DNA from: Mortierella sp. BCC40632 | Lineage: Eukaryota; Mortierellomycota; Mortierellomycetes; Mortierellales; Mortierellaceae | Reading direction: 5' to 3' | Assembly (NCBI GenBank): GCA_011634665.1 | Contig: WAEK01000010.1 | Location: 2,038,501 to 2,102,500 of the forward strand | DNA: 64,000 bases | Shown here: piece after piece, positions 45,416 through 57,860 of the stretch | Position numbering within the stretch: position 1 is the stretch's first letter | Layout of the letters: the number at the start of each line of letters is the position of its first letter | Notes under the pieces: generated by a model | The model's input: the letters and a program-made list of their open reading frames with translations, nothing else | Databases searched by the model: none | What the model was told of the DNA's origin: nothing | Made by a program: the position numbers and the translations under genes

Positions 45416-47121
45416 CTAGTTCTCCAAGAGACCCGAAAGCGTTCGCTTCTCCACCTCGCTCAACTCAGAGATACCCTGGACGAATGCAGGCGAGTTTTGT
45501 TGCATACACTGTCGGAAAAAGTCCACAAGATATTGCTACAAGACATTGTCGTCCACAACGGTAGGACGATAACCACATGTTAGTACATCTCATTACACTG
45601 ACCGCTTTTTTCTTTTTTCTTTTTTTTTACCCAATTTTTTTTTTTTCCCTCATTCGCTCATGCCTTATCAACTCCGTCATAATCGCTCAGTTTAAAGGGC
45701 CCTATACATACCTTCATGTTCATCTGATAAACTGGATCCGAAAGGACATCAGGGTCCGTCTCCTCTTCCTCGTCGTTGTCCATGTCAAGGCCATGAGAGT
45801 CGAGCATATCGGAAAGAAGTGCAAAGTCGCTCTTGGATTTGCCGTTATCCTCATCCTCCCAGTCATCGTCGCCATCCTCATCTTCAAAGTCCGACTCACC
45901 GGCCTGCTCCTCTTCTTCGTACTTGATCGTCAAGTCAGATGAGAGAAGGCGGACAATCTTGACAGGAACCGTAGTAACAGTGAATTGGTCGGGTGCTATC
46001 CACGGAGAAAAAATGGAAAGAGATGAATATATGTTAGACACGCCTAGAAACAACACGCAAGACAATCCTGGATGAACAACCGAGAGCATACTCTTTTGGG
46101 ATCTGGAGCGCGTGACAATGCCTAGAATTCCATAGAACAGAGGTTAGGTACTCCATGTGTTTACTGACGTTTAGTCCAGTTGCTATTTCATTCATAGATA
46201 GTCAAACTTACGGGAAGACTGAGGAACAATCAAATCGCCCTTCACCTTCACCTCACCAATCCTGGGATCTCCTGACGAAAAGACCTTTGCCAATGCAACG
46301 GTGCTAAAAATTCATAAAAGAGAGTTAAAAGATGTCCTAGCGCAAAACATTTGTCTATGGTCTCTTGAACAAACAATCAGTTGATAAACCATTACCTGAC
46401 TTTTTGGTTGTAAAGACCCTGAAAATCGGCATGGTTTGCGAGCCAGGCAGACATGAGAATCTCCAATCCATTTCTGCCATTGATGTTGATTCCGTTCAAA
46501 AAGCTGATCACAACATCATGCTGGTTAAGGCAAAGCTGAGCAAAGACCATGACCAATGGCTAATGTAGAGTAGAGAAAGGACGTTAGCATCCTATTCATA
46601 TAGAAAAAGTAACATAAAAACATGTAAATATCCCCCAAGATAAAACCAGCATACCTGGATAAAGGTGGGGAGCTTGGCATCCGCCAGTCGGAGAGTGACG
46701 GCATTCAACAGATCAGGGATAATTGGCGAAACGAGGTCGCCTCCCTTTTTGATCAACTTTGAAATCATGTCACCGACAAAGAGAGCTGCAGACTCGGTCT
46801 GAGAAGGATCCAGCAACTTGGCGATAAGCTGGATAACGAGGTCCAATCCAGTTTTGCCACTAGCCTCATCACGCCTATATATTCCAGTCAACATGATAAA
46901 CGTCGTCAGGAATTATAAGTATCCTTTCTAGAATAGGTAGAATGAGAAAAAAGAGGGTGTGTGTGTGTGTGTGAACAATGGGGTGGTGCAAACACCGTCA
47001 ACCTACCACTCCGAGATTTGCTGAACTCCCTTTTGGATCACAATAGTAAGGCACTCTTGTCCACTCTAGGGAGGAGAGGAAGAAAAGATGTAAAATCCAA
47101 TGAATCGAGTTAGCGCCCGTC

Positions 47122-47182
<61 letters not shown>

Positions 47183-50127
47183 CGCCTCGCAAAAACCAGA
47201 TTCTCTATATTCACTTCTTACCTGCAAGATATCTCTATCATTAGTTGTCATCATCACCGACATAAGGTTGGAAAAGAATTGGGCAACATAGTTTGGAGGA
47301 AGGGGCGTAGGTGCTCCCTGAACCAAAGACTTAAGAAGATCAATGGCAGAAGCAACTTTTCCCTTGTCAGCATTATCAATCGATATCATGCCCACCAGGA
47401 CAGGCATGGCTCTAGCACTCAGTGCGGGCTGCATAAACTGATTAGCAGTAAGGGTATCGAAGAGGTCCATGATGTCAAAAGAGATCAGATGCTCCGCAGG
47501 GTATTTTGCCCAAGATTCCAACACAAGAGGTCCCAAAGTCGATTCGAACTCGGCCGCCACTTGCTCGTTAATCTAAGTACAAATAACAATAAAAGGTGGT
47601 GTCAGAACCGTTGTCTATCATAACCAACAGGAAACAAATAAAGCGCCTTTGCAACGTCAAGAGGATCAACCAATACCTTGGTGGTAGAGATCAAAGTGCG
47701 AAGAATCAAGCTGAGGGATTCCTCTGTGGTCAGCTCCATCATAGGAGCAATTCCCTGGAGGATCGACTTTTGGAAGGGCGTTGTGAACTGCTTATCAAGG
47801 TACTGCATAAAGTTGTTCAGCGCCTTCAGGGCCGAAACCTTCACGACAGCGGATGGCGACTTCAGAATAGCCTCCACAGCAGCAGATACGTATTGAGAGG
47901 CGAGATTGGCGGGCAAAATTGTTGCAAACTGAGATGCAAAGACAAAGGATCGTCCCTGCAAGAATGGCAGATCGTGCTCAGCAAGGTTCTGGAGAACAAC
48001 ATGGTCGAAGAGCGCGCCCACATCGATTGGGGACTGGCCGCCACTCCTGATCACATCGCAAAGATTGCCTGCGAAAAGACCAACAGCCAACAAACTAGAC
48101 TCTTGACCCTTCCACCAGCTGGCATTTCCTGCACCCTTTGCTGCGACAGAGTTTGTGATTTCCTGTTGAACGCTCAGGTTGAGGGCACGCAAAGTCTCTT
48201 GCTCAAAATTGTCGATCAAGCTGAGAAGAAGATCCTGAGCAGCAATACGGACATTGAACGAGTAGCTGTCATCCTCCTCATCAGCAATAAATTGGTTGGG
48301 GTCTGCGGCCCATGTGTCTGCCTGGTCGTCTGTCATCTGCAGGAAACTCAACAAATTCCACACAAGCTCTGGCAAAATTCCAGCTTGATCGCCCTGTCCA
48401 ATAAATGCTGACTGTGTCAACTTGCGGCGTCGACATGCCATCTGGATGAAGTCAAACTGAACAAACAAAAGGTTTTCAAAGCCGATGGTTTCACCATCGG
48501 AATCCTGGAAAGACTCTCCAGTAGAGTCATTGCTGTTGACATTCTCTGAGAGATATCGGACACGCAGATTGAGAACATCCTGCCACACGGCCGAAAGAAC
48601 TGGAAGCAGATAAGGTGATGTGAGCTTGGGGAATCCTTGGATAGAGAGATTGACACACTTTAAGAATTAAATTGAATTGGTTAATATTTGTGCATGTTGT
48701 AAGAAAAAAAAAAAAACTCTGAGCATTATGAAACCATAGTCGAGGTGATCGCTACCTTCAGAATTTCAGTCTTGAGACCCCACTCGCCAACTTCAACTTC
48801 TGCGTTATCTGCAGTGCGCTTGTTAAGGATAACAAGGAAGACATCCATCCATGATGCAAAGATAGGAGTGAGATAGGTCTTGACAGCCTCTGGGTGCTCC
48901 TCCTTGATAGTGTAGAGCATTTCCACGGCGCTGCTAAAGATTGAGACGCAGCGTGACCTAGTCGCATGCGAGTACACCTATTTCCAGATCGTTTTAGATA
49001 ACACACTATTAGCTCCGCATTGAAGATTTAAATACATCCTTGAGCTTCTCCATGATCAGGCAACACAATGAGCAGCTGTTTACCTGGTCAGACATCAGAA
49101 TACGAAGGAGTTCTGGGAACAGGACTGGTGCGACAAGAGGAAGCTGCACGTGGGTGATATCCTTATTAACAAATTCTATGAAGTCGTTCAATAGTAGTTA
49201 GTAAGATTTATCCCTTTGTCCAGAGAACAAAAAAAAAAAAAAAAAAAAAAAAAAAGAGAGACAGACAAAATCACACATACCAGCCAACACTCTCATAGTT
49301 CCGTGCACTTCATCAGTGGAGCCATTCTTCAAGTGGTGAACAAGGACATCAAGAAGATTTGTCCACGACTCGGGCCAGTCATGATGAGCGATCTTGGAGA
49401 CAACATACGCCTATAAAATTTGTCCATGCATCCAAAAGTCAGCCTCGTATAAATCTTTTTTATCCTGGAGAACCTGTATATTCTAGACGTCTTTTGTAGA
49501 GCTTACGCAAGAAGAGCGGATACGAGGGGTCGGGTCAGAGAGTCCTGTCAACACCATATCCCTGACAACAGCCTTAGTCTATTGAATAAATGACAGGGCG
49601 GGTTCGGTCAGTTAATAATATCGCGCGTGCATATCGAAAACCTAGTCAACAGGATATTCTTGAAAAAAAGTACTCGCCTCTGCGGGGGGCTCGGGACCTC
49701 GGAACTTTGAGCTCTTCTCAGACCATTGGGAGTCTACGTAGCTCTTGAGCAAGACGGCAGCCAAGTGACGCTGAGAAATGTTACACTCCTGAGCAAGGGC
49801 AAGCTTGACAAGACTGATAGGAAACTCTACAGGTGGAAACGGTTAGCCACTGTCCCCCTACTGCATGAGAATCCCCTCCTCTGACCATGGTCTTGCTACT
49901 GAACTCAAATCCGCCTTCCTTGCTTATGAATGCTATTACAATGCTCCAGAGATGTCACCACATGATCCTTGAAAGACGATCGCGCTAATGTTGACTCCCG
50001 CCCACTTTTTTTTTGCAAATGTACCTGGATTGCCCTGAAGATCCTTGAGGCGCAGCTCAGCTGTCATGCGCACATTAATGTCGGCAGACAGTGTATCTGT
50101 CAGTGTCTGGAAGACAGCTTGGTCCAT
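45416..50127 (-). CDS. KAP114: Importin-9/Kap114 nuclear import receptor
   Basis: Karyopherin-beta that imports H2A-H2B and other basic cargo. Fifteen exons: 50025-50127, 49678-49826, 49507-49578, 49281-49410, 49084-49175, 48756-48977, 47677-48657, 47222-47572, 47007-47065, 46655-46874, 46396-46559, 46212-46303, 46092-46121 (30 nt), 45712-45995, 45416-45535. They give 1022 aa, as expected for Kap114 (1004) and IPO9 (1041). An importin-beta N-terminal domain (RHLAAVLLKSYVDSQW, then AYVVSKIAHHDWPESW) is followed by HEAT repeats. The acidic loop near residues 915-960 (EEEEQAGESDFEDEDGDDDW) is the histone-binding loop of this subfamily. The C-terminus is QYLVDFFRQ..FVQGISELSEVEKRTL. Intron 2 uses a GC donor (GAG|GCGAGT). 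Intron 8 holds a 52-nt T run on the sense strand. Confidence 0.94.
47124..47175 (+). repeat. 52-nt A homopolymer in importin-9 intron
   Basis: The longest pure homopolymer in the window. It is T on the sense strand and lies inside a 156-nt intron. Confidence 0.95.
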
Positions 50128-51768
50128 CTCGTGCGTTGTTGATTCGTCCTTTCCGTTGGGCGGATGTTAAGGATAGAAGACTCATTTCCAGGGCCTCCTA
50201 CTCAGGGAAAAAAAAAAAAAAAAAAAAGGCTCGGTCAAGAAAAAAAAAGCCACAACCATCCCTCTCTCTCTCCTTTCTCTATCTCAATCTCTGTCCCAAT
50301 CTCTCTCACTCTCACTTTCCTCCTTTTTCGTAGAGCAGAGAGATAGAGCCACCTTCCATCGCCTCTGAGAACACTATGAAGTATGACTAGGTGACTAGCG
50401 GCAGAAATGCACAAGCAGGAGTCCTGCATGACCTTTTTTTTTTTTCCTCCAAAGACTGGACTCTCTCTCCTCCCATTGCTCGTCGTGACTTTACTGGAAT
50501 AAAAACAAAATGGTGGCAACAATAACAGTAGACCTTCAGGAACTGTAAATAGGTTGAAAACATCAAACTATCGACCATTTAATGTCCTAAACGAGTCGTG
50601 GCAAAAACTGCTGCTAATCTTGAAGCGAACGTGCTTTGGAATATAATCCGGTCAGAAACTCTTAGAGCTTCTTTCTTTTTCTCTTTCTCTTTTTATTTTT
50701 CTTTTCCTCCAGGCAACGGACATTCTGTACGATACGCGCAGTTTACTTATATGATAATGATTTTCAAAGGAAATAGTCTGTGCTCGCATCCCTAAGGCAT
50801 TCCATGCAATCTACTACCTCAACAAAACTACCTAAAAATACGCGTACCGCTTAACCTTTTACTGCAAACGATCATTCTGTAACTCTCATAGATGCGTAAC
50901 TCCCACGGACACGCAACTCATTGATGGAATGCCTCTAGCTAGTCAACAACCTAGCAGTTCCCGAGTTGGCTTGTACAACAACAAGTGCAGAAAAGATGAA
51001 GAAAAGAGCACACGTTTAGCATTGGCAACAGAACCCATGAGTATAACCAAAAAGAAACCTGCTTGTCGAATTAGCCCTTTTGCCTTCAAGAGCTACTTCG
51101 AATCCCTTCCCCTGAACACCGCCTACGATAGTTTTCCATCCTTCATTTCCAATTCAAGCATCATTCCCCCAGGACAGGATGTCGGAGACTGGTTTCCATT
51201 GGTTCCTTTGAGCCCTGTCCTTCCCACGCCGTCTCGTGCCTTCATCTTTTTGCCCAGCCGTTTTCAGTTTGTATCCCCTTTTTTTCTTCTTTCATGTTTT
51301 CATGCCTGTTGAAGCTGTCAAAAATTGATCGACGCGCTCTGGACCCTGTCAAAAGTAACATCTCTGGTCTCGGAGAGACCTGAATGCTTGTTCCTTCTTC
51401 TTTGACTTTGCCCCATAAACAATATAATTGTGGGAAGGGCAAAGGGGAAGGGCAAGGGGAGAGGGGTTGACTCTGCATCGCGGGACAGCGGGTGAGTACG
51501 CGATCTGACCACTCGGTATCTCCCCCATCTCTCTCTCTCTCTCTCTCATGTCCTCCAAAAGCGGCAAAGTTCTCGCCTCGTGGTTAACGAGAGCCACGGG
51601 CGGCGCCTCGTTCACACGTCCTCTTATTCGTCAACATTCCGCCCCTCCCATCTTTTTACTTTTTTTTTTTTTCCTCTCTTTGCCATTTGCACATTCTTTG
51701 CTCATTCTCCATCACATTCCTAGTCCTCCCTTGTCTCTGCATCCAACCCAAAGGACGGTGTTATCATA
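50128..51768. promoter_or_regulatory. Divergent spacer between importin-9 and prolidase
   Basis: About 1.64 kb between divergent starts. A 127-codon frame at 50929-51312 (MPLASQQPSSSRVG...) is open but shows no known motif and is C/T-rich at its end. A (CT)n tract at 51528-51547 directly precedes ATG 51548, whose first 30 codons look like a mitochondrial presequence. The last 100 bases are pyrimidine-rich 5' UTR of the prolidase gene. Confidence 0.45.
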
Positions 51769-53848
51769 ATGCTCTCACGTTTAGGTCTCAAATATCCATC
51801 CAAGCTTCACTGCGATATTGTGACCAAGCACCTCCAGCTCAAACACGGCAAGGAACATATCATTCTCCTTGCCAAGGGAGCCGAGGTCAAGAACAGGGAT
51901 AACACCGACGTAGAACTCGACTTTCGCCAGGAGAGTAACTTTTTCTACCTCACGGGTGTTCTAGAAGGCGATTTCTACTTTCTTTACGACTTTGGTTCGA
52001 GCGGATCGAAAAACCCAGGAGTGTCGTACCTGATTGCTCCTGACCATGACCCCGTCAAGGCAATCTGGAAGGGCCCCTCCCTGACAGACAAGGAGCTCTT
52101 GAGAAAGTATGATGTGCACCACGTCGTCCGTTACTCGAGACTCTTGCACTTGTTGAAGGAGCTCAAGCCCAAGTTTATTCTTGGATTGAACGAACCGGAG
52201 AAAGTCCGTCCGCTAGGCAACCCCGCTCTGGAGCATGAACTCCAACACTTTATCTCTTCCCGCCTTATCCACTTCAAGAAGGAGGAAGTCAGCGGCCACT
52301 CTCCTTCTCATTCAGCAGACAGCAAGTGCCAACGAGACTGCCATCGGTTCACTCACAACCATGGGCCATATGGAGATCACCATGGTCATCGTAGCCAGTC
52401 TACCGCTCATAACTGTCAATCTTTGGAGCATTTGGACAGATGTGAGGTAGAATTCAAGGCTACGCTCCTCGAGGCCCTTATTCTGGCCAGGATCAACAAG
52501 ACTCCGATTGAGGTGGCTCTCTCGCGTGAGGCAACTAGGATTACGTCGGACGCACATCGCTTGATTCTCCAGTCTGTTCGTCCAGGGATGTACGAGTACC
52601 AACTGGAAGCTTTGTTCAGGTACGAGTGCGCACGTCAAGGAGCAAAGAACCAGACATATCTTCCTATTGTTGGTACAGGCGTCAACCCTGCCTATCTTCA
52701 CTACACGCGAAACGACCAACAAATCAAAGACGGAGATTTGATTCTTTTGGATGCTGCCTGCGAGGCAGACTGCTACGGATCCGATGTCACACGAACTTTT
52801 CCCGCCAATGGCAAGTTTACTGCCGAGCAGGCGGCCATCTATGATCTCGTGCTGAACATGCAAAACGTAGGTCTTTGATCTTGGCGTCAATCCGATATGA
52901 GGCATGGAATATGAAGAAGAAGGAGAGGACGAAATGTTGACAGGCTCTAATCAAGTATTGACTCTCTCTCACTCTCTCACTCTCTCTCTTTATTCTCACT
53001 TTCAACACATGCTCTGTTTTTAATAATAGTCTGTCATCAAAGCAATGAAGGCAGGCGTCGACTGGAGAGAAATGAAGACCTTGTCTCAGCTGATTGGAAT
53101 TCGTGGCCTGAAGGACCTCGGCATTCTTGTGGGCGACGAAAGCGAATTGATCGAGAAAGAGGTGATCAAAATCTTTTACCCTCATGGACTAGGCCATCTC
53201 CTTGGCTTGAATGTACATGACGATGGTCTCGGCCTCTCCGTCCAACAACCTCCCAAGAAAGCCGTCATGGCGTTCAAGGAAACACAGTCGATTCCGTCCT
53301 TGCAATTCCACTTGGTGGAACAGAACAACAGCGAAGAGGTCACTTTAGCCACTTTGCCACCCCCTTCGACACGTAGAAACAAGATGCTTGGCTCTTCACT
53401 CTATGCGACTCCCTCGGCCCTGCTCGAGCCGGGCATGTTGGTGACGGTTGAGCCTGGCATTTACTTTAACCCTGCCCAGATCGACGCGGTCAAGAAATCG
53501 CCCGTCTTGGCTCACTACTTTAACATGAAGACGCTCGAGAAATACATGGCTGTTGGAGGAGTGCGAATTGAGGATGTGGTCCTGATCCTTCACGATGGAT
53601 CTGTCGAGAACATTACGACCGCACCCAAAGACCGAAAGGAGATCGAGCGGATCATCCTGGAGGCTCAGCAGGAACGACAACAGAGCCACACTCCGGTTGC
53701 GGACGATCGCCGCTCCTCCAAGGCCGATACAAAAGAGCTCAAGGCACGGGAGGAACCCAGTACGATCGATTCGGAGGAACAAGGCGGAATGAAGAAACGT
53801 ATCAGCGTGTTCAAGAAACTACTGAAGGCCATCCGTCGACTATTCTGA
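51769..53848 (+). CDS. Xaa-Pro dipeptidase/aminopeptidase P (peptidase family M24B)
   Basis: Metal-dependent peptidase acting on X-Pro bonds, 638 aa from two exons (51769-52866, 53030-53848). The N-terminal creatinase-like domain is about residues 1-170. Metal ligands in the pita-bread domain: LLDAACEADCYGSDVTRTFP (two Asp), HGLGHLLGLNVHD (His), a Glu in LVTVEPGIYF and a Glu in GGVRIEDVVL. Unusual: a His/Cys-rich insertion (about residues 180-225, including THNHGPYGDHHGHR) between the two domains, and a Ser/Glu/Pro-rich insertion before the EPG motif. The tail ends in a basic KKLLKAIRRLF helix. ATG 51769 starts the conserved domain; in-frame open sequence continues 45 nt upstream after a possible acceptor. 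Confidence 0.93.
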
Positions 53849-55818
53849 GTTCAGTGTTTTGTCGCAAGTAGGAAGGGAGGGAGGAGGGAAGGGTGTGCAC
53901 ATGATCAAATCCAATTTTAAATGAAAGAAAAAAAAAGATATAAAAAATACGTTTCTTCCGATTCCAGGCATGCCGTGAATGCCGTTCCTTTTCAACACGC
54001 CATTGTCTCGCTGGCATTTGCATCGGTCCGCTGTCTCTCATGTCACTTGAATCTCTTTTTTTGCACATTCGCCACATTCATCTCATCCGTGCTTCGCCTT
54101 TTTGTTCTTTTCCTTCTTCTTCTTCTTCTTCTCTGTGTGTGTATGTATCTGTCTCTCTCCGACCTGGTGCCCGTCCTATGGCTGCTCACATGCACACCCA
54201 CATACTCTCTCTATCTCTATCTCTACTCTCTCTCTCTCTCGGAGCCCCTGATACAGAGTTCTCGATTGATGGCTCATCCCTGAGAGGATAGAGTTCTTCT
54301 GCTGACTCTACCGCGATCCCTGCGGAGATTGAACAGTTCCTTCGGTGCACACGTTCACTCGACGGGCGCCGGACTACAGATAGAGTAATCTAGTTGCTTG
54401 ACCCCAGGAAGGAACAAAGGTTAAGGATGCGTGGGGCAATTTTGCCCGGATAAGGTGCTCAGGGACACGAGGGCCGAGTCGTGTGGGATGCGTGTGAATG
54501 GTCTTTTTTTTTTTATTGAGGAGGAAGAAGAAGAGGAGCTCGATGACCCCGTCGGGAGCAACAGAGCCATCACATGCTCGGACGGTCTTAGCTGGGCTTC
54601 CTCCAAGAAGTCGTCCTTGTTCTTGACGGTGACTCCTGCATGGGCAGAAGAAGCGTTATTATTCAGCTTGTGCGATGCGAGGTCGACATGTGCTATCCAG
54701 CGTAACAGGCACGAGCAGAGCAGGGATATGCTCTCAGGCCCTACAATTACACCCGGGCTTTGGGTGTGCACTGTCGCTGAATCAGATGGGCATGCAAGAA
54801 ACCATATCCATCCGTCTCCACAACCTGTGGCCTGAGGATATAATTGTGAGCATTCATAATCCCCAATCCTATTCAAACTGACCCCATTACCCATCATATC
54901 AATCGAAATACGACGCCTCTCACTCATTCACTCTCTTATTTATTTATTTTTTTTACTTTTTTTTTTTTTCTGGCTACCCACATCCCCGCTCTTATCCGTC
55001 AATAGACATGGGTATGAGCATGGGTATAACATGGGTCAGAGCATGGGCAAAGAGCACGGCCTCGCTCCGCTCCGTGCCCAAACCAGTCGCCATCGTGATC
55101 GGCCACTTCCCGCTATTGGCTTTGACTAAGCGATGGCCAGAGCGGACACTTCTCAACATGCATCTTCAGCTGGCAATGGGGTCGTGGGCACACACATGTC
55201 CTATCCATTGTTCATACTTTTTGGTCCATTAGCGCTCTGTCCATGCCCGTGATCATGGCCTCTCTCTTCACCTTTGACGCGCATCCCCACTCTTTTTTTT
55301 TTTACGTTCTACTCTTTTTTATCCTTTGTTGTTGTTGTTTTTGTTGTTGTTGTTGTTGTTGCTGTTGTTTTTATTGTTTTTATTGTTGTTTATTACTGTC
55401 ACTCCTGTTCATATTATCCTAACTGTAGTTTTCGATGACCGAGTCAGGTATGTAGCGGAAATGCTTTCTGGGTGAAGCGGGAGAAGGGGAGAAGGTTCCT
55501 CGATTCAATAAAGAACACATGCAGTCTGTTTCGCTCGAGCATGCCTGTCCAGCAATAAATACAAGGGACTCTCGGACCAAAAAGACGCCCGCTTTCTCTC
55601 CCCATCTCTCCCCATCTCTCCTCCCCCCACGCCCATTTTTTGCTTGTTCACTCACTCGCTTGCTTGCTTGTTTGCTCGCTCACCATTACCTTCACGTTCC
55701 TCCTTGTCCTGCATCCCCGGCTACTCTACCTTCATCTTCCCAGCACTCTCCTCCTACTCCTTGCTTGCACCCCCGTAATAGATACAGGCACAGGATCAAC
55801 CTGAGCTCACCGATTTTC
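53849..55818. other. Spacer between prolidase and bHLH gene
   Basis: About 2 kb. Overlapping open frames on both strands at 54421-54927 show no known motif; their Glu or Ser runs come from a simple AGGAGGAAGAAG repeat. A repeated ATGGGTATGAGC/GCATGGG motif sits at 55007-55055 without a long frame. (GTT)n fills 55327-55391, and 55600-55800 is pyrimidine-rich 5' UTR of the bHLH gene. In-frame codons run upstream from the bHLH start to ATG 55519 but look like UTR. Confidence 0.45.
55327..55391 (+). repeat. (GTT)n microsatellite upstream of bHLH gene
   Basis: GTT units with TTTT interruptions over about 65 nt. Confidence 0.9.
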
Positions 55819-57352
55819 ATGTCCAAACCTTCATATACCCCATCCTATGCCTCACCAGCACTGTCGGTACAGGAGTCAATCGCTCGTCGTGAGCCTCACG
55901 TACCACGCCTCTCACTCGGGGCCGGTTACCCGCCTCAGCCAGCCTCACCGCATCAACCCTCGCCGTTCCAAGCTAACAGGCCACATTACATGGACTGTGT
56001 ATCCCCAGGAGTGATGGACACTCCCACCTCGTCTGCTTTTCCCGATCGCTACTTTAGCCCACCATTGCGACCCCACAGTACTTCCTTTCCCGAGGAGACA
56101 GCCGCACAGAAACACCATCCACACCAGCATCACCACCACCAGCGGAGTCATTCCCAGCACGTTCTACCTCAGTCCTACACCATGCCAACACCACAGCCAC
56201 CTCAACTGACACCTCCACCTCCACAGGACCCATATGGCCACAACGGAGTTGGGTTGGCTTCACAGCAGCCTCATCCACCACCCACCCGCCATTACAGAAC
56301 ACCCTCCAGAAGCGATAGCAGCGGTGTCAATGGCAGTGCCTATGACCAGGAGCCGCCTTTCATGATCTCAGGAACCTCTGCCGATCTGCCTTATCCACGA
56401 CGTGGGAGTGCAGGAGACGCGCTGGCTCTGAACAGAGGCTCAGGGACGTTGGGATACGAACTTCCGCCCTTCTCAACAGGATTCCAATTCCATTCGCCCC
56501 GGTCGCCCAGCTCAACGTCTCCACCACCTTTACCACCACCGACGCCATCGCAGTTGGTCCAACAACCGCCCTACTACCGATCACCAAGGACCCCGCCTCA
56601 CTCGCCTCCACCGAGAGCGACACCTCAGCAACAACTGCCTCTGGGAGGGGGTCGACCATATCGTTCGAGTTCTTTTGCATCGACGTCGTCGACGTCGTCG
56701 TCCCCGGGACTACCAATGTCCTCACCGTTCCATTCAGCACGATCAATGCACCGAGTCTCGACCACCGTCACCACGTCGACAGTTGGACCTAACCGCAGGT
56801 TGGCCCATATTCTTTCAGAGCAGAAGCGACGAGAAAAGATCAATGGCGGCTTTGATGAGCTCAAGAGTGTCATCCCGGAGTAAGTTTTTTTTTTTTGTCT
56901 CTTTCTCTCCTTTCTTCTAGTGTGTGAGATGCAAGAAGGAAGCGCGTGTTTACAGTCTGGCCATGCTTTTTTTCTTTTTTTTTTTCCTTCCAATGTAAAC
57001 AACCGACCGATTTTCTTTGATATTATATTTTTCCGATATTGACCTTCTCTCTCTCTCTCTATCACTTTTCTCCCTTCTCATTCCCCCCCCCAGGTGTGCA
57101 CAAAACACAGACTCGAAGGCAACGATCCTCCGCAAGGCAGTCGATTACATCTTGTTACTAGAAGATGAGATCCGAAAGTACGCAGAGGCCTACCCAGACT
57201 TTCATCGCTCAGGTCTGGGCGCAGGAGACCCAGGCACGACGACGACGACGACAACAACAACAACAATAACAGGCACGAGTCCAAACTCTGGCACAAACAT
57301 CAATTCGGTAGAAGATGACTCGATCCCCACGACCTCTTCCTCTCGTGTTTGA
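55819..57352 (+). CDS. bHLH transcription factor
   Basis: Two exons, 55819-56879 and 57094-57352, give 439 aa. The bHLH domain is at about residues 322-385: basic region RRLAHILSEQKRREKI, with the H-x3-E-x3-R pattern that contacts CANNTG/CACGTG E-boxes, then helix 1 NGGFDELKSVIPE. The loop CAQNTDSKATI and helix 2 LRKAVDYILLLEDEIRKY follow across the intron. The first 320 residues are a disordered Pro/Ser/His-rich region with an HHHH run, typical of fungal activators. A (ACG/ACA)n Thr run follows the domain. No leucine zipper is clear. ATG 55819 was chosen because sequence upstream is pyrimidine-rich and repetitive, though the frame stays open to ATG 55519. The target genes are unknown. Confidence 0.9.
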
Positions 57353-57586
57353 TCGGGCTGAGGTTGAGAAGTTTTTTTTCTTTTATTTTTTCTTTGAAAA
57401 AAAAAAAAAGGACCGAGGTGTAGAAGGAAGGGGGATCAAGTCTGTTCCCGAGGACAAAAGGAACATGTACCAAAAAAAAAAAAAAAAAGAAAAAGAATCT
57501 GTCTAACGAACATAGAATATTTAAGCGGGTCCTTTTTTTTTTTTTTAAAACCCATCCCGCCCCCTTTGCATTATGTGTGTCCATCC

Positions 57587-57620
<34 letters not shown>

Positions 57621-57698
57621 CCTTTCCTTTCAATTTGCTTCAACATTGCACGGACACGTAGCAGCTCTCATCCCCATAAGATATACATACTCATGCAC

Positions 57699-57704
57699 AA
57701 TAAA
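57699..57704 (+). terminator. Poly(A) signal AATAAA after bHLH gene
   Basis: A canonical hexamer lies 347 bp past the bHLH stop. The convergent kelch gene has its own AATAAA on the other strand at 57811-57816, so the two 3' ends are close together. Confidence 0.5.
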
Positions 57705-57860
57705 CGATACCCCTACTACTCTCTCTACATAATTCAGCTCAATCATAGTATCATCAATCACCATTCGCCATGTGAATGCAATTTTTTTTAAAATACACTC
57801 GCAACTCCTGTTTATTAGAAGGGGGGCAGAGAGAAAGATAGATATAATGGTATGTAAGCC

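Noticed and set aside
50929..51312. 127-codon frame between importin-9 and prolidase
   Set aside because: No recognisable motif and the end is low-complexity; kept only as a note in the spacer entry.
54421..54927. Overlapping open frames of 168 codons (-) and 134 codons (+)
   Set aside because: No known motif; runs of Ser or Glu come from a simple AGGAGGAAGAAG repeat, and both strands are open equally.
55007..55060. ATGGGTATGAGC-type repeats resembling Met-rich copper-transporter N-termini
   Set aside because: No following transmembrane segments in any frame; stops appear within 50 codons.
55519..55818. In-frame N-terminal extension of the bHLH protein from ATG 55519
   Set aside because: The sequence is pyrimidine-rich and repetitive (Ser/Leu/Pro/Cys), typical of 5' UTRs in this window; ATG 55819 fits better.
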